Source: Thermoleophilia bacterium (GTDB lineage Bacteria; Actinomycetota; Thermoleophilia; Gaiellales; JAICJC01). From it: a stretch of 55,216 nucleotides of DNA. Under the pieces are notes generated by a model that did not search any database, was not told where the DNA came from, and saw only the letters and a list, made by a program, of their open reading frames with translations. Shown here piece by piece: positions 18,452-27,014 of the stretch. The stretch lies in the NCBI GenBank assembly GCA_025927685.1, contig JAICKX010000008.1:1-55216 (forward strand), given 5' to 3'. The position numbers were made by a program, and so were the translations under genes. Every line of letters begins with the position of its first letter. The first letter of the stretch is position 1.

Positions 18452-19621
18452 ATGCGAGCCTGGCTCGAGATCGTGGTGCGCAGTCGCCGCTTCCAGACGG
18501 CTGGAGACGCCGCGCTCGCGCTCGTCCTTGCGGCGACGTCGGTCGGCGCCGTGCTCACCGGCGATCACGTCTCCTGGGGCCACCGCGAGTGGATTGCAAT
18601 CCCGCTGGCGCTCGCGTCGACCGTGCCTGTCGCCTGGCGCGCGCGCCGCCCCCTCCTCGTCGCCGCCGTTGTGCTCGCGGCGAACGGGGCCTGCGCGTAC
18701 GCCGCCGCACCGCATCAGGCAGCCTTCCAGCCCTTCGTCGCGCTCACGCTCGTCGCCTACACGGTCGGCGCCCGGTTCGAGGGCACGTCGTGGGCCCCGC
18801 TCCTGCTTGCGCTTGCGGCGGCGCCGTTGTTCGTCGTCGCGGTGGTCCATGGACAGAGCATCGGCAACGCGATGCCGAACTACGTCTGGCTGCTCGCGGC
18901 CTGGGCGGTCGGGCGGACCGCGCGCGGCTGGCGCCGGAAGGCCGTCGCGCTGGAACACGCGAATCGGGAGCTCGGCGCGCAACGCGAGCTGCAGGCCCAG
19001 GCGGCCGTCGCCGTGGAACGCGGACGGATCGCCCGGGAGCTGCACGATGTCGTCGCCCACAACGTGTCGATGATGGTCGTCCAGGCGGGCGCAGCCGCGC
19101 GCGTCCTCGACGGCAACCAGCCGCATGTCAGCGCCGCCCTCGAGGCGATCGCCGACACCGGCCGGGAGACCGTCGACGAGATGCGAACGCTGCTCGGGGT
19201 GCTTCGCGACCGTGGGGACGCCGCGGCGTTGAAGCCGCAACCCGGGCTCGCAGACCTCGAGCAGCTCGTGGAGGGCGTCCGCACGGCCGGGCTGCCGGTG
19301 TCGCTGCGCATCGAGGGCGAGCCGCGGCCGCTGCCGCAGGCCGCCGACCTCTCCGCCTTCCGCATCGTCCAGGAGGCGCTCACGAACTCACTCAAGCACG
19401 CCGGGCCGGCCCGCGCTGACGTCGTCGTCCGGTACGCGCCGGAGGCCGTCTCGCTCGAGATCAGCGACACCGGCACCGGTCGATCGACCGGGCATGGAAC
19501 CGGCCACGGCCTCGTCGGCATGCGCGAACGTGTCGCCATGTTCGGCGGCGAGCTCGAGGCAGCACCGCGATCCGGCGGTGGATTCGCCGTCCGCGCGCGC
19601 CTTCCCATCGCTTCCCTGTGA
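18452..19621 (+). CDS. Two-component sensor histidine kinase
   Basis: ERGRIARELHDVVAHNVSMMVVQAGAA, FRIVQEALTNSLKHA, GHGLVGMRERVAMFGG. Confidence 0.92.
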   Translation: MRAWLEIVVRSRRFQTAGDAALALVLAATSVGAVLTGDHVSWGHREWIAIPLALASTVPVAWRARRPLLVAAVVLAANGACAYAAAPHQAAFQPFVALTLVAYTVGARFEGTSWAPLLLALAAAPLFVVAVVHGQSIGNAMPNYVWLLAAWAVGRTARGWRRKAVALEHANRELGAQRELQAQAAVAVERGRIARELHDVVAHNVSMMVVQAGAAARVLDGNQPHVSAALEAIADTGRETVDEMRTLLGVLRDRGDAAALKPQPGLADLEQLVEGVRTAGLPVSLRIEGEPRPLPQAADLSAFRIVQEALTNSLKHAGPARADVVVRYAPEAVSLEISDTGTGRSTGHGTGHGLVGMRERVAMFGGELEAAPRSGGGFAVRARLPIASL

Positions 19622-20295
19622 TCCGCATTCTGCTCGCCGACGACCAGGCGCTCGTGCGCGGCGGCTTCCGGCTCATCCTCGACGCCGAGCCCGATATCGG
19701 CGTCGTCGCCGAGGCCGCCGACGGTGAGGAGGCTGTCGAGCGCGCGATCGAAACCCGGCCGGACGTGGTGCTGATGGACATCCGGATGCCCGTGCTCGAC
19801 GGGATCCAGGCAACCCGCCGCCTGCTGGCCCGGGTACCCACCACCCGCGTCCTGATCCTCACCACCTTCGACATCGACGAGTACGTCGTCGACGCGTTCC
19901 GCGCCGGCGCGTCGGGCTTCCTGCTCAAGACCGCGCCGCCACAGCAGCTCGTTGCCGCCGTCCGCACGATCCACGCAGGCGAGGCGCTCCTCGCGCCGGC
20001 GAGCACCCGTCGCCTCATCGAACAGGTCGTCCGGCCACCGAGCGCCGCACCGGTGCTCGAGCATCTCACGGCGCGCGAGCACGACGTCCTCCGACTGCTC
20101 GCCCGCGGCCTCACGAACGCCGAGATCGCGAAGGAGCTCGTCGTCGAACCGTCGACTGTGAAATCGCACGTCGCAAGCCTGCTGTCGAAGCTCGATCTCC
20201 GCGACCGCGTGCACGCGGTCGTCTTCGCCTACGAGAGCGGCCTCGTCCAGCCCCGCAATCCGAGTGCCGAGAACGAGCCTCCGTCGACCCTGTGA
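19618..20295 (+). CDS. LuxR/NarL-family response regulator
   Basis: IRILLADDQALVRGGFR...VVLMDIRMPVLDG...LTAREHDVLRLLARGLTNAEIAKELVVEPSTVKSHVASLLSKL; overlaps the kinase stop. Confidence 0.95.
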   Translation: MIRILLADDQALVRGGFRLILDAEPDIGVVAEAADGEEAVERAIETRPDVVLMDIRMPVLDGIQATRRLLARVPTTRVLILTTFDIDEYVVDAFRAGASGFLLKTAPPQQLVAAVRTIHAGEALLAPASTRRLIEQVVRPPSAAPVLEHLTAREHDVLRLLARGLTNAEIAKELVVEPSTVKSHVASLLSKLDLRDRVHAVVFAYESGLVQPRNPSAENEPPSTL

Positions 20296-20328
20296 CGAGG
20301 CGTGCGGCCCTCGCTGTAGGGTCGGGGC

Positions 20329-20919
20329 GTGATCCGCGCCCACCTCGCGGCGGAGCTCCTCGTCGAGGGCGAGCGCTGGCCCGTCTTCGTCTGGACGATC
20401 GACCACCCGGCCGGGCTCGTGCTCGTCGACACCGGGATGATCGACTCGAGGCCCGAGATCGACGACCTGGGCCCGACGCCGCATCCCGAGAACATTCCGC
20501 GCGACGTCGCCTGCGTCATCAACACGCACCTGCATTTCGACCACTGCGGCGGCAACCGCCTCTTCCCGGGCGTGCCGATCCACGTCCAGGCGCGCGAGCT
20601 CGCCGACGCGCGTTCGCTCGACGACTACACGATCCGTGAATGGGTCGACTTCGACGGCGCGACGTATGTCGAGCATGAGGGCGAGGTGGAGCTGCTCCCG
20701 GGGGTCCGGCTTCTGCCGGCGCCCGGGCACACGGATGGTCATCAGGTGGTCGTCGTCGAGACCGGCGCCGGCACGAACGTTCTCGGCGGCGACGTGGGCA
20801 CCTCGTTCGGCGACCTCAGCAGCGGGACGACGGAGGGACAGCGTCGCGTGCTCGCGCTCGGAGCGCTGACGTGGCTCTCCCACGCGCCGGGGTCGAAGAT
20901 CCCGGAATGTCGCCCGTAG
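20329..20919 (+). CDS. MBL-fold (N-acyl homoserine lactonase-like) hydrolase
   Basis: VLVDTGMID, NTHLHFDHCGGN, LLPAPGHTDGHQVV motifs. Confidence 0.8.
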   Translation: MIRAHLAAELLVEGERWPVFVWTIDHPAGLVLVDTGMIDSRPEIDDLGPTPHPENIPRDVACVINTHLHFDHCGGNRLFPGVPIHVQARELADARSLDDYTIREWVDFDGATYVEHEGEVELLPGVRLLPAPGHTDGHQVVVVETGAGTNVLGGDVGTSFGDLSSGTTEGQRRVLALGALTWLSHAPGSKIPECRP

Positions 20920-20963
20920 GGAGCAACTCAAGGATGGCTTAGGGGTTGGTCAGACTCCTCCTG

Positions 20964-20990
20964 ATACCCCAACGGGAGGGTATTCGAACC
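20964..20990. repeat. Degenerate tRNA-Glu 3'-end copy A
   Basis: atacccc-aacggg[agggt]attcgaacc, same orientation as tRNA-Glu at 23772-23844. Confidence 0.45.
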
Positions 20991-21228
20991 GCTCGACCTG
21001 GGCCGAACGGCTGGCAGCGCTCCGTCGCTGCCTCGACGAGCCGCCTGCTTAGGTGCCCGCGGGGAGTCGGCCCACCCGTACGAGAAGCCGTCGCAACTCA
21101 GGCCCCACGCCTCCACAGCCGACCACCGCCACACCTTCGCCGACACCAACCGGCCCAACGGCGCAGGGACGCTCGTCCATGTCGGGATCGTGGTCCGACC
21201 TCCCATATGCAGTGCGACAATCAGCTCT

Positions 21229-21783
21229 GTGTTGGAGATCCGGACCGAGCGTCTCGTCTTGCGTCGACCTCGTCTCGAGGATGTGCCGGCGATCGTCCTC
21301 GCGTGCCAGGACCCCGACGTTCCTCGTTTCATGCCGGAGGTGTCGACCCCGTACGGGGAGCAGGACGCGCGCAGATTTATCGCGTCCGTAGACCGGGCCT
21401 GGAGAGAGTCGCATGAGCGAACCTTTGCGATTGCCGGAGGGGATGACGTCTATCTCGGATCTGTGTCGGTCGCGCTCCGCGAAGGCGGCAACGTCGGGTA
21501 CATGCTGTCTCGGTCTGCTCGTGGGCACGGCTTCACGACAGAGGCGGTTCGTGCTGTCGTGCGTTGGGCGCACGAACTGCATGGCATCCAATCGCTGCAA
21601 CTCTGGACACATCCCGACAACCTGGCCTCGCAGGTTGTCGCGGAACGTGCTGGCTTCGCGCGCCTCGGAGAGAGACGTTGCGACACGCCCTTTCGGGATG
21701 GGTCGACGGTCGGGATTCTCTTCGAGACAGTGATCCAGCGAAGAGCCCTGGCTGATCCCTCGCCCGCCGGGCATCCGGGCTGA
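21229..21783 (+). CDS. GNAT acetyltransferase (RimJ/RimL type)
   Basis: LEIRTERLVLRRPRLEDVPAIVLA...VGYMLSRSARGHGFTTEAVRAVVRWAHELHGIQSLQLWTHPDNLASQVVAERAGF. Confidence 0.88.
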   Translation: MLEIRTERLVLRRPRLEDVPAIVLACQDPDVPRFMPEVSTPYGEQDARRFIASVDRAWRESHERTFAIAGGDDVYLGSVSVALREGGNVGYMLSRSARGHGFTTEAVRAVVRWAHELHGIQSLQLWTHPDNLASQVVAERAGFARLGERRCDTPFRDGSTVGILFETVIQRRALADPSPAGHPG

Positions 21784-21792
21784 GATCGCCGC

Positions 21793-21827
21793 CAAGCAAT
21801 ACCCCCAAACGAGACGGCATTCGAACC
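21793..21827. repeat. Degenerate tRNA-Glu 3'-end copy B
   Basis: caagcaatacccccaa is identical over 16 bp to the tRNA-Glu 3' flank/acceptor (23765-23780), followed by ...cggcattcgaacc. Confidence 0.6.
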
Positions 21828-21982
21828 TGGTGGAGCTCTTGCGGGCGCTCGGCCGCGGATCGCCTCGCGGCTAGCTCGGCCGGGCATGGTTCCCGCCAGC
21901 GCACGGGGCACCTTTGCGCATGCATGGCTGACCGGCGCCGGAGCGGGCAGGCGTTTGCTGTCCGTGCCTCACGCGCAGCGGT

Positions 21983-22444
21983 CTAGCGAGCTCTGTGCTC
22001 GCCCTTGGTCGCGAGGGTTTCGCGGAGGCGAGCGATGACCTCGTCCAGGCCGCGGGTGAAGCCGCGGAACGTTGTCGCCGGCATGTCGTCGAAGATCTTG
22101 TGCGCGAGTGCGATGTGGTCGCGCTCGAGCGCCCTCGACGCTCGTTCGCCCTTCTTGGTGAAGGTGACGAGTGCTGCCCTGCGGTCGTGCGGGTGTGGTT
22201 CACGGGTGACGAAGCCGCGGGCGACGAGCCCGTCGACGAGGCCCGTGATCGTGCGCGGCGATACGCCGAGCGCTTTGGCGAGCCCGTTTTGGGTCCTCGG
22301 GCTGCCGTCACGTAGCTCCCAGATGAGATGTGCGCGCGAGCCCGTGAGTCCGCGGCGGGCAAGATCGCGCGCCATGTCGTCATTCAGAAGGACCGTCAAC
22401 TCCAGGATTCGGTTGAGGGCGTGACGGCTGTCGTCGAGTCCCAT
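21983..22444 (-). CDS. MarR-family transcriptional regulator
   Basis: NGLAKALGVSPRTITGLVDGLVARGFVTREPHPHDRRAALVTFTKKG. Confidence 0.92.
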   Translation of the reverse strand: MGLDDSRHALNRILELTVLLNDDMARDLARRGLTGSRAHLIWELRDGSPRTQNGLAKALGVSPRTITGLVDGLVARGFVTREPHPHDRRAALVTFTKKGERASRALERDHIALAHKIFDDMPATTFRGFTRGLDEVIARLRETLATKGEHRAR

Positions 22445-22481
22445 TGCGTGATCTCCGTGGCTACCGACCCTCCGGTCTATG

Positions 22482-22513
22482 ATGAGCATAGCTCATAGTG
22501 AGCTAGACTCATA
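22482..22513. promoter_or_regulatory. Overlapping palindromic MarR operator candidate
   Basis: ATGAGC-ATA-GCTCAT (22482-22496) overlapping AGCTCA-TAG-TGAGCT (22490-22504), between divergent MarR and SnoaL-like genes. Confidence 0.65.
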
Positions 22514-22551
22514 ATATTGTCTCGCGTTGTTCCCCAAGATCGGAGGGTGTC

Positions 22552-22962
22552 GTGTCCGCTGAGACAGAAGCCAACGTCGACCTTGTCCGCGTTGCCCGCG
22601 AGGCCTTCAACGCGAACGACCTCGACGCCTGCGTCGAGCGACTCGCCCCCGATGTAATCCAGCATCTGTCCGAGCTGCGAGAGCCGCGCGTGGGGCGTGA
22701 CACCTGGCGCGAGGGCGCTGAGCTGATCAAAAAGGCCTTTCCCGATCTGACCGTCGAGATCGACGACGTCGTCGCCGAACGGGATCGTGTGGCGCTGCGG
22801 CTCACCATCCGCGGCACCCACCAAAGTGAGTTCCTGGGCATTGCCGCGACCGGTCGCTCGGTGAGCTATGTGAGTCACGAGTTCTATCGTGTGGCCGATG
22901 GGCTGATCGCCGAGGAGTGGATCTGCTCCGACACTGCGGGCCTGTTCGAGCAGATCAGGTGA
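22552..22962 (+). CDS. SnoaL-like ester cyclase-family protein
   Basis: LVRVAREAFNANDLDACVERLAPDVIQH...WREGAELIKKAFPDLTVEIDDVVAERDRVALRLTIRGTHQSEFLGI. Confidence 0.85.
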   Translation: MSAETEANVDLVRVAREAFNANDLDACVERLAPDVIQHLSELREPRVGRDTWREGAELIKKAFPDLTVEIDDVVAERDRVALRLTIRGTHQSEFLGIAATGRSVSYVSHEFYRVADGLIAEEWICSDTAGLFEQIR

Positions 22963-23612
22963 TGCAGTCCCGCGCAACTCCGAAGCGGCTGAGGCAGGCC
23001 GGCTCCGCATCCTCCGGCCGCGCTGCTCTCCGCCACGCCGCCCGCTATGAGGCTGGGATCTGGGGCAGCCTCGTCCGCTGGCTCACTCGCCGGGTACGCG
23101 CCATCGACCCGGACGCCGAGCTGTTTGGCTACGCATCCGAGATCACGCCGATCCTGGTCGCGTTCATCGCGGTCGCCGCGCTGGAGATCCCGATCCTGCC
23201 GCTCGTTCTCCCGTGGCCTCCAGTGAGATACACGCTGCTTGTGCTCGGAATATGGGGCCTTCTCTGGATGGCTGGACTGCTCGCCTCCTTGCGCGTTCAC
23301 CCTCACGCGGTCGCCGCCGCCGGACTGCAACTCCGCTCCGGATTCCAAATCGACCTCCGCGTCCCGTGGGCCGAAATCACCGACATCCGTCTGTGCCGCG
23401 CCAGCACAGAGCGAAAACTCGAAGTCGAGCAGGGCCCGGCCGGTGCAGCGCTCTCACTCCAGAAGACGACGAACCTCGAGGTCGCGCTTCGCCGATCGCT
23501 CATGGTCAGCTTCCTCGATGGCCGCTCCGCCAACATCGACGCGATCCGCGTATACGCCGACGCACCAGGCGAGCTCGTGTCGGCAGCGCGACCCCATCTA
23601 ACTCCGCACTGA
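22962..23612 (+). CDS. Membrane protein (PH-domain-like)
   Basis: Start overlaps the upstream stop (TGATG); two hydrophobic segments and a C-terminal soluble domain. Confidence 0.65.
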   Translation: MQSRATPKRLRQAGSASSGRAALRHAARYEAGIWGSLVRWLTRRVRAIDPDAELFGYASEITPILVAFIAVAALEIPILPLVLPWPPVRYTLLVLGIWGLLWMAGLLASLRVHPHAVAAAGLQLRSGFQIDLRVPWAEITDIRLCRASTERKLEVEQGPAGAALSLQKTTNLEVALRRSLMVSFLDGRSANIDAIRVYADAPGELVSAARPHLTPH

Positions 23613-23771
23613 AGGTTTGGTGGAACCGCGATCCACCCGGGTCTAGCGGCCCACGGGCCTCCAGCGGCATACGACGGCCACGCCCGAGCTAGGCGCGTGC
23701 CTGACGTGTGGCCCAGACCGACTCACACGGGAATACGCCGGCCCCAGCTCCCGGCACCAGTAAGCAAGCAA

Positions 23772-23844
23772 TACCCCCAACGGGATTCGAACCCGTGTTA
23801 CCGCCTTGAAAGGGCGGGGGCCTAGGCCGCTAGCCGATGGGGGC
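23772..23844 (-). tRNA. tRNA-Glu (UUC)
   Basis: GCCCCCA acceptor, CCGCC-CTTTCAA-GGCGG anticodon arm, ACGGG-TTCGAAT-CCCGT T arm. Confidence 0.95.
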
Positions 23845-23862
23845 GCGCGCGCAGGATACCGG

Positions 23863-24042
23863 TCAGGCTGCGTCGTCCGGCCGTGCCGGAAGGCGTTCCA
23901 GCGCCGCCTGGAGCTCGTCCCAGGCCTCAGCCTCCGTCTCGGCGTAGTCCGCGGCGTCCACCTCACGGGTCAGCTCGAGGTACCGCTGCCAGGCGGCTTC
24001 GCGAGTGAGCGGAAGGATCGTTGCGGGCTTGCCGGAGGTCAT
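23863..24042 (-). CDS. Small acidic hypothetical protein, 59 aa
   Basis: MTSGKPATILPLTREAAWQRYLELTREVDAADYAETEAEAWDELQAALERLPARPDDAA*; below the ORF-track length cut-off. Confidence 0.55.
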   Translation of the reverse strand: MTSGKPATILPLTREAAWQRYLELTREVDAADYAETEAEAWDELQAALERLPARPDDAA

Positions 24043-24093
24043 TGCTCTTAATACGTTCGCGGGGGTGAGGTAGTTCCCGCCCCGTGGGCAGCA

Positions 24094-25107
24094 TTACACA
24101 TGTGGGCGGCCGTCATGCTCCGGTTGCGGCGCCCGCCCGGTGCGCGCGAGCGCCAGCCCGGACAGGACTTCGAGCACCAGCCGGTGGGCGTTCACGGCCG
24201 TGATCCCGGACGGGTCGTAGGCCGGCGCCACCTCGACCAGCTCGACCCCGGCGATGGGCAGCTCGGTGGCGATCCGGCGGGCGGCGCGCAGCAGCTCGCG
24301 CATCGTGAGGCCGCCCACCTCCGGGGTCCCGGTGCCCGGCGCGTAGGCGGGGTCGAGGGCGTCGACGTCGATCGAGAGGAACACCGGTTGGCCCCACTCG
24401 TGGGCGCTTCGGATGACCTCCGAGAGGCACACGTCGAAGCCGCGCTCGTCGAGCTCGTACATCGTGTACCAGTGGAACCCGACCTTGCGCATCCACGCGA
24501 ACTCGTCGGGGTCGGGCCACCAGCCGCGCAGGCCGACCTGGATGAACCGGTCGCCCCGCACCCAGCCCTCGTCGACGACGAGCCGCATCGGCGTGCCGTG
24601 GGAGCGGACGACGCCGCGCAGGTCGGCGGCGGTGTCGGCGTGTGCGTCGAAGTGGATGACGCCGACCGCGCCCTTCCCGCGGTGCTCGGCGACCGCAGCC
24701 ATGTTCGGGTGGGCGATGGAGTGGTCGCCGCCGAGCACGATCGGCACCGCGCCCGCGGCGCAGATCTCGCCAACGCGACGGCGGATCTGGGTGTGACTCT
24801 CCGCGGCGTTTCCGGGCACGGTCTCGGCGTCGCCGTAGTCGACGACGCGGAGCTCGGCGAACGGGTCGACGCCGAGCCACATGTGCGGCCGCGACGGTGG
24901 CACGCCGGCCGAGTCGTCGGCCGCGCGGATCGCGCGCGGGCCGTACCGGCTCCCGGGCCGGTTCGACACGGTCTCGTCGATCGGCGCCCCCAGGATGGCG
25001 ACGTCGACGCCGGCCAGGCCGTGCGGGTCGAGCACGAGCGGCAGCTTCGAGAAGGTGGGGATGCCGCCGTAGGAGGGCTCGTGGGGGCGGTTGGCCTGCA
25101 TGCTCAC
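24094..25107 (-). CDS. speB: Ureohydrolase family protein (agmatinase-like)
   Basis: GGDHSIAHPNM, HFDAHADTA, SIDVDALDPAYAPGTGTPEVGG metal-binding motifs. Confidence 0.9.
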   Translation of the reverse strand: MSMQANRPHEPSYGGIPTFSKLPLVLDPHGLAGVDVAILGAPIDETVSNRPGSRYGPRAIRAADDSAGVPPSRPHMWLGVDPFAELRVVDYGDAETVPGNAAESHTQIRRRVGEICAAGAVPIVLGGDHSIAHPNMAAVAEHRGKGAVGVIHFDAHADTAADLRGVVRSHGTPMRLVVDEGWVRGDRFIQVGLRGWWPDPDEFAWMRKVGFHWYTMYELDERGFDVCLSEVIRSAHEWGQPVFLSIDVDALDPAYAPGTGTPEVGGLTMRELLRAARRIATELPIAGVELVEVAPAYDPSGITAVNAHRLVLEVLSGLALARTGRAPQPEHDGRPHV

Positions 25108-25751
25108 TCCTCGATCGTTTCATGGAACAGCCGCGGGTCGTCGGTGATGACGCCGTCGCAGCCGAGCGCCGCCATGCGCTTGATCCCGGCACGGGTGTTC
25201 ACGGTCCAGGCGAAGACGCGGCCGCCGGCCGTGTGGACGGCCGCGACCGCGGCGGCGGTGACGACGTCGTGGCGCAGGGTGGCGTCACGGGCGCCCGACT
25301 TGCGGTAGATGTCGGCGAGCGTCACGCGGCTCCGGGACACCCGTCGGCCGGGCCTGATCGTGACGCTCGTCCGGGCGTGGCCGTTCAGCGCGGAGAGCGA
25401 CGCGGTGTTGCCTGTCGAGAAGACGCAGCAATCTGCGATCCCCGCCGCCTCACAGGCCGCGAGCGTCGCGCGCTCGTACCCGGCCGCCTTGAGGTCGACC
25501 AGGAACCCGAGATCGGGCGGAGCCAGCTCGAGGAGCTGCACGACGAACTCCGGCAGGGGCAGCCCGCGCCGACCGGCGTCGTGCCCGACCACGAGCCCGG
25601 GCGCCACGTCGAACTCGACCATGTCCACCCCCGCCCCGATCGCCGCTCGCATCGCGGCGATCGTGTTCTCGGGCGCGAGCCCGGCCGCGCCGCGATGCCC
25701 GATGCGCAGCACCGCCGTGAACCTACCAGCGTCGCGCCCAACCGGGAGCAC
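25104..25751 (-). CDS. Glycerophosphodiester phosphodiesterase-family protein
   Basis: RIGHRGAAGLAPENTIAAMRAAIGAGVDMVEFDV...VFAWTVNTRAGIKRMAALGCDGVITDDP. Confidence 0.9.
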   Translation of the reverse strand: MLPVGRDAGRFTAVLRIGHRGAAGLAPENTIAAMRAAIGAGVDMVEFDVAPGLVVGHDAGRRGLPLPEFVVQLLELAPPDLGFLVDLKAAGYERATLAACEAAGIADCCVFSTGNTASLSALNGHARTSVTIRPGRRVSRSRVTLADIYRKSGARDATLRHDVVTAAAVAAVHTAGGRVFAWTVNTRAGIKRMAALGCDGVITDDPRLFHETIEE

Positions 25752-26553
25752 GAGCCGGCTCCGGCCCGAGCTCCGACAGGTCGTGGCTCCAGAGCGGTTC
25801 GATCCCGGATGGCGTGATCGCGGCGATCCGAAGCTCTCCGCCCACCGTCGCGATGAGCATCCGCCCGCGCCGGTCCCAGTCGGCCCACGCCGCCTCCGGG
25901 AGCTCCGCGTGGTCGCCGCCGCGCTCGAGCTGGTACCGGATGTGGGCCCCTTCGATCCCGTGGTGGGCGAAGTCGTGGCCGCTGTGCACGAGCGTCAATG
26001 CGGCGCCGCCGTTTCCAGGCTGTGGACGGCGGAGCACGAGCGGGGAGCCGGGGAGCTCGTCTGCGCCGGGCGGATCCTGCACCCATCCCCGGCGGAGCTC
26101 GGCCTGCACGTCTCGCACCCGCCACAGGTCGTGATGGTTGACAGCCGGAAGCGGCGGCCTTGGCGCCAGCCCGGCGGGGTAGCTGCCCGAGTCGGGTGCA
26201 GTCGGCTCCGCCTCGCCGGTGCAGAACCGTCCGTCGGGGAGGAACTCACAGCCCCAGTGCCAGGTGCTGCCCCAGTGCCAGGCCGCGAGGGCATGGAGCC
26301 ACGGAACCTTCGAGACCGCCAGATAGGAGTCCCAGGGCGGAGGCGTTCCGGCCAGGGCGTAGTAGCCGAGGAGCGCCCCGTCGGGCGAGACGGCGCACCG
26401 GCGTGGGTACAGGCGACCGCCGAACCACGCGCCGGCCTCGACTGCCGGCGGGTCGAGCCGCCACCGCAGGACATGCCACCACCGCGACGGCCCGCGGCGC
26501 ATCACGACGGCCGAGTCCGTGGCCAAGAGGACGTGCAGCCTGGGCGGGCTCAT
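25723..26553 (-). CDS. Hypothetical protein
   Basis: 276 aa, Trp-rich, repeated short strand-like motifs; co-oriented with the upstream gene. Confidence 0.6.
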   Translation of the reverse strand: MSPPRLHVLLATDSAVVMRRGPSRWWHVLRWRLDPPAVEAGAWFGGRLYPRRCAVSPDGALLGYYALAGTPPPWDSYLAVSKVPWLHALAAWHWGSTWHWGCEFLPDGRFCTGEAEPTAPDSGSYPAGLAPRPPLPAVNHHDLWRVRDVQAELRRGWVQDPPGADELPGSPLVLRRPQPGNGGAALTLVHSGHDFAHHGIEGAHIRYQLERGGDHAELPEAAWADWDRRGRMLIATVGGELRIAAITPSGIEPLWSHDLSELGPEPARAPGWARRW

Positions 26554-26583
26554 GCGGCGGGTTCACCCTACACTTGCTCGGCG

Positions 26584-26656
26584 GGGCCGTTAGCTCAGCT
26601 GGTAGAGCAGGGGACTTTTAATCCCAAGGTCGCTGGTTCGATCCCAGCACGGCCCA
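26584..26656 (+). tRNA. tRNA-Lys (UUU)
   Basis: GGGCCGT acceptor/ACGGCCC, anticodon loop CTTTTAA, T loop GGTTCGATCCC. Confidence 0.95.
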
Positions 26657-27014
26657 TCTAGAATGGCTTGGTTGAGCCAACTCGCGAGGAGTCACGCCCG
26701 TTCGACAGTTCAATGTGTACCAGGCGTGTTACGGGTCGCGTCCGTACTGCCGACCCCGAGTGGTCGGTCCCAAGGCTGCGCGAGCGAGCATGGCGACAGG
26801 ATGGGTCATCGTATCGGCACTCAGGAGGCGTCGGAGTCCGGCAAAATCGGGAGCTACACGTCCGCCAGGCGTTGGCAGCCAGAGACGTGGTCGTAGACCC
26901 GCGAACCGATCGATCGGATCTCGTCTGCCAACGGGTCCATCAAGCGGATCACTATCGGTTCGTCGAGTGTGAACTCGGCGTCCAGCCGGCAATGTGAAAG
27001 AGGGAGGCCCGCTA

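Noticed and set aside
18880-20931. 683 aa minus-strand ORF
   Set aside because: Antisense to histidine kinase, response regulator and MBL genes.
23643-23966. ORF containing GLGPRPFKAVTRVRIPLGVLL (-)
   Set aside because: Spurious translation through tRNA-Glu.
25309-26661. ORF ending ...PLAQLVEQGTFNPKVAGSIPARPI (+)
   Set aside because: The tail is the spurious translation of tRNA-Lys (26584-26656), and the rest is antisense to GDPD and hypothetical genes.
26663-27000. ORFs just after tRNA-Lys, considered as integrase remnant
   Set aside because: No recombinase motif in any frame; no second copy of the tRNA-Lys 3' end noticed.
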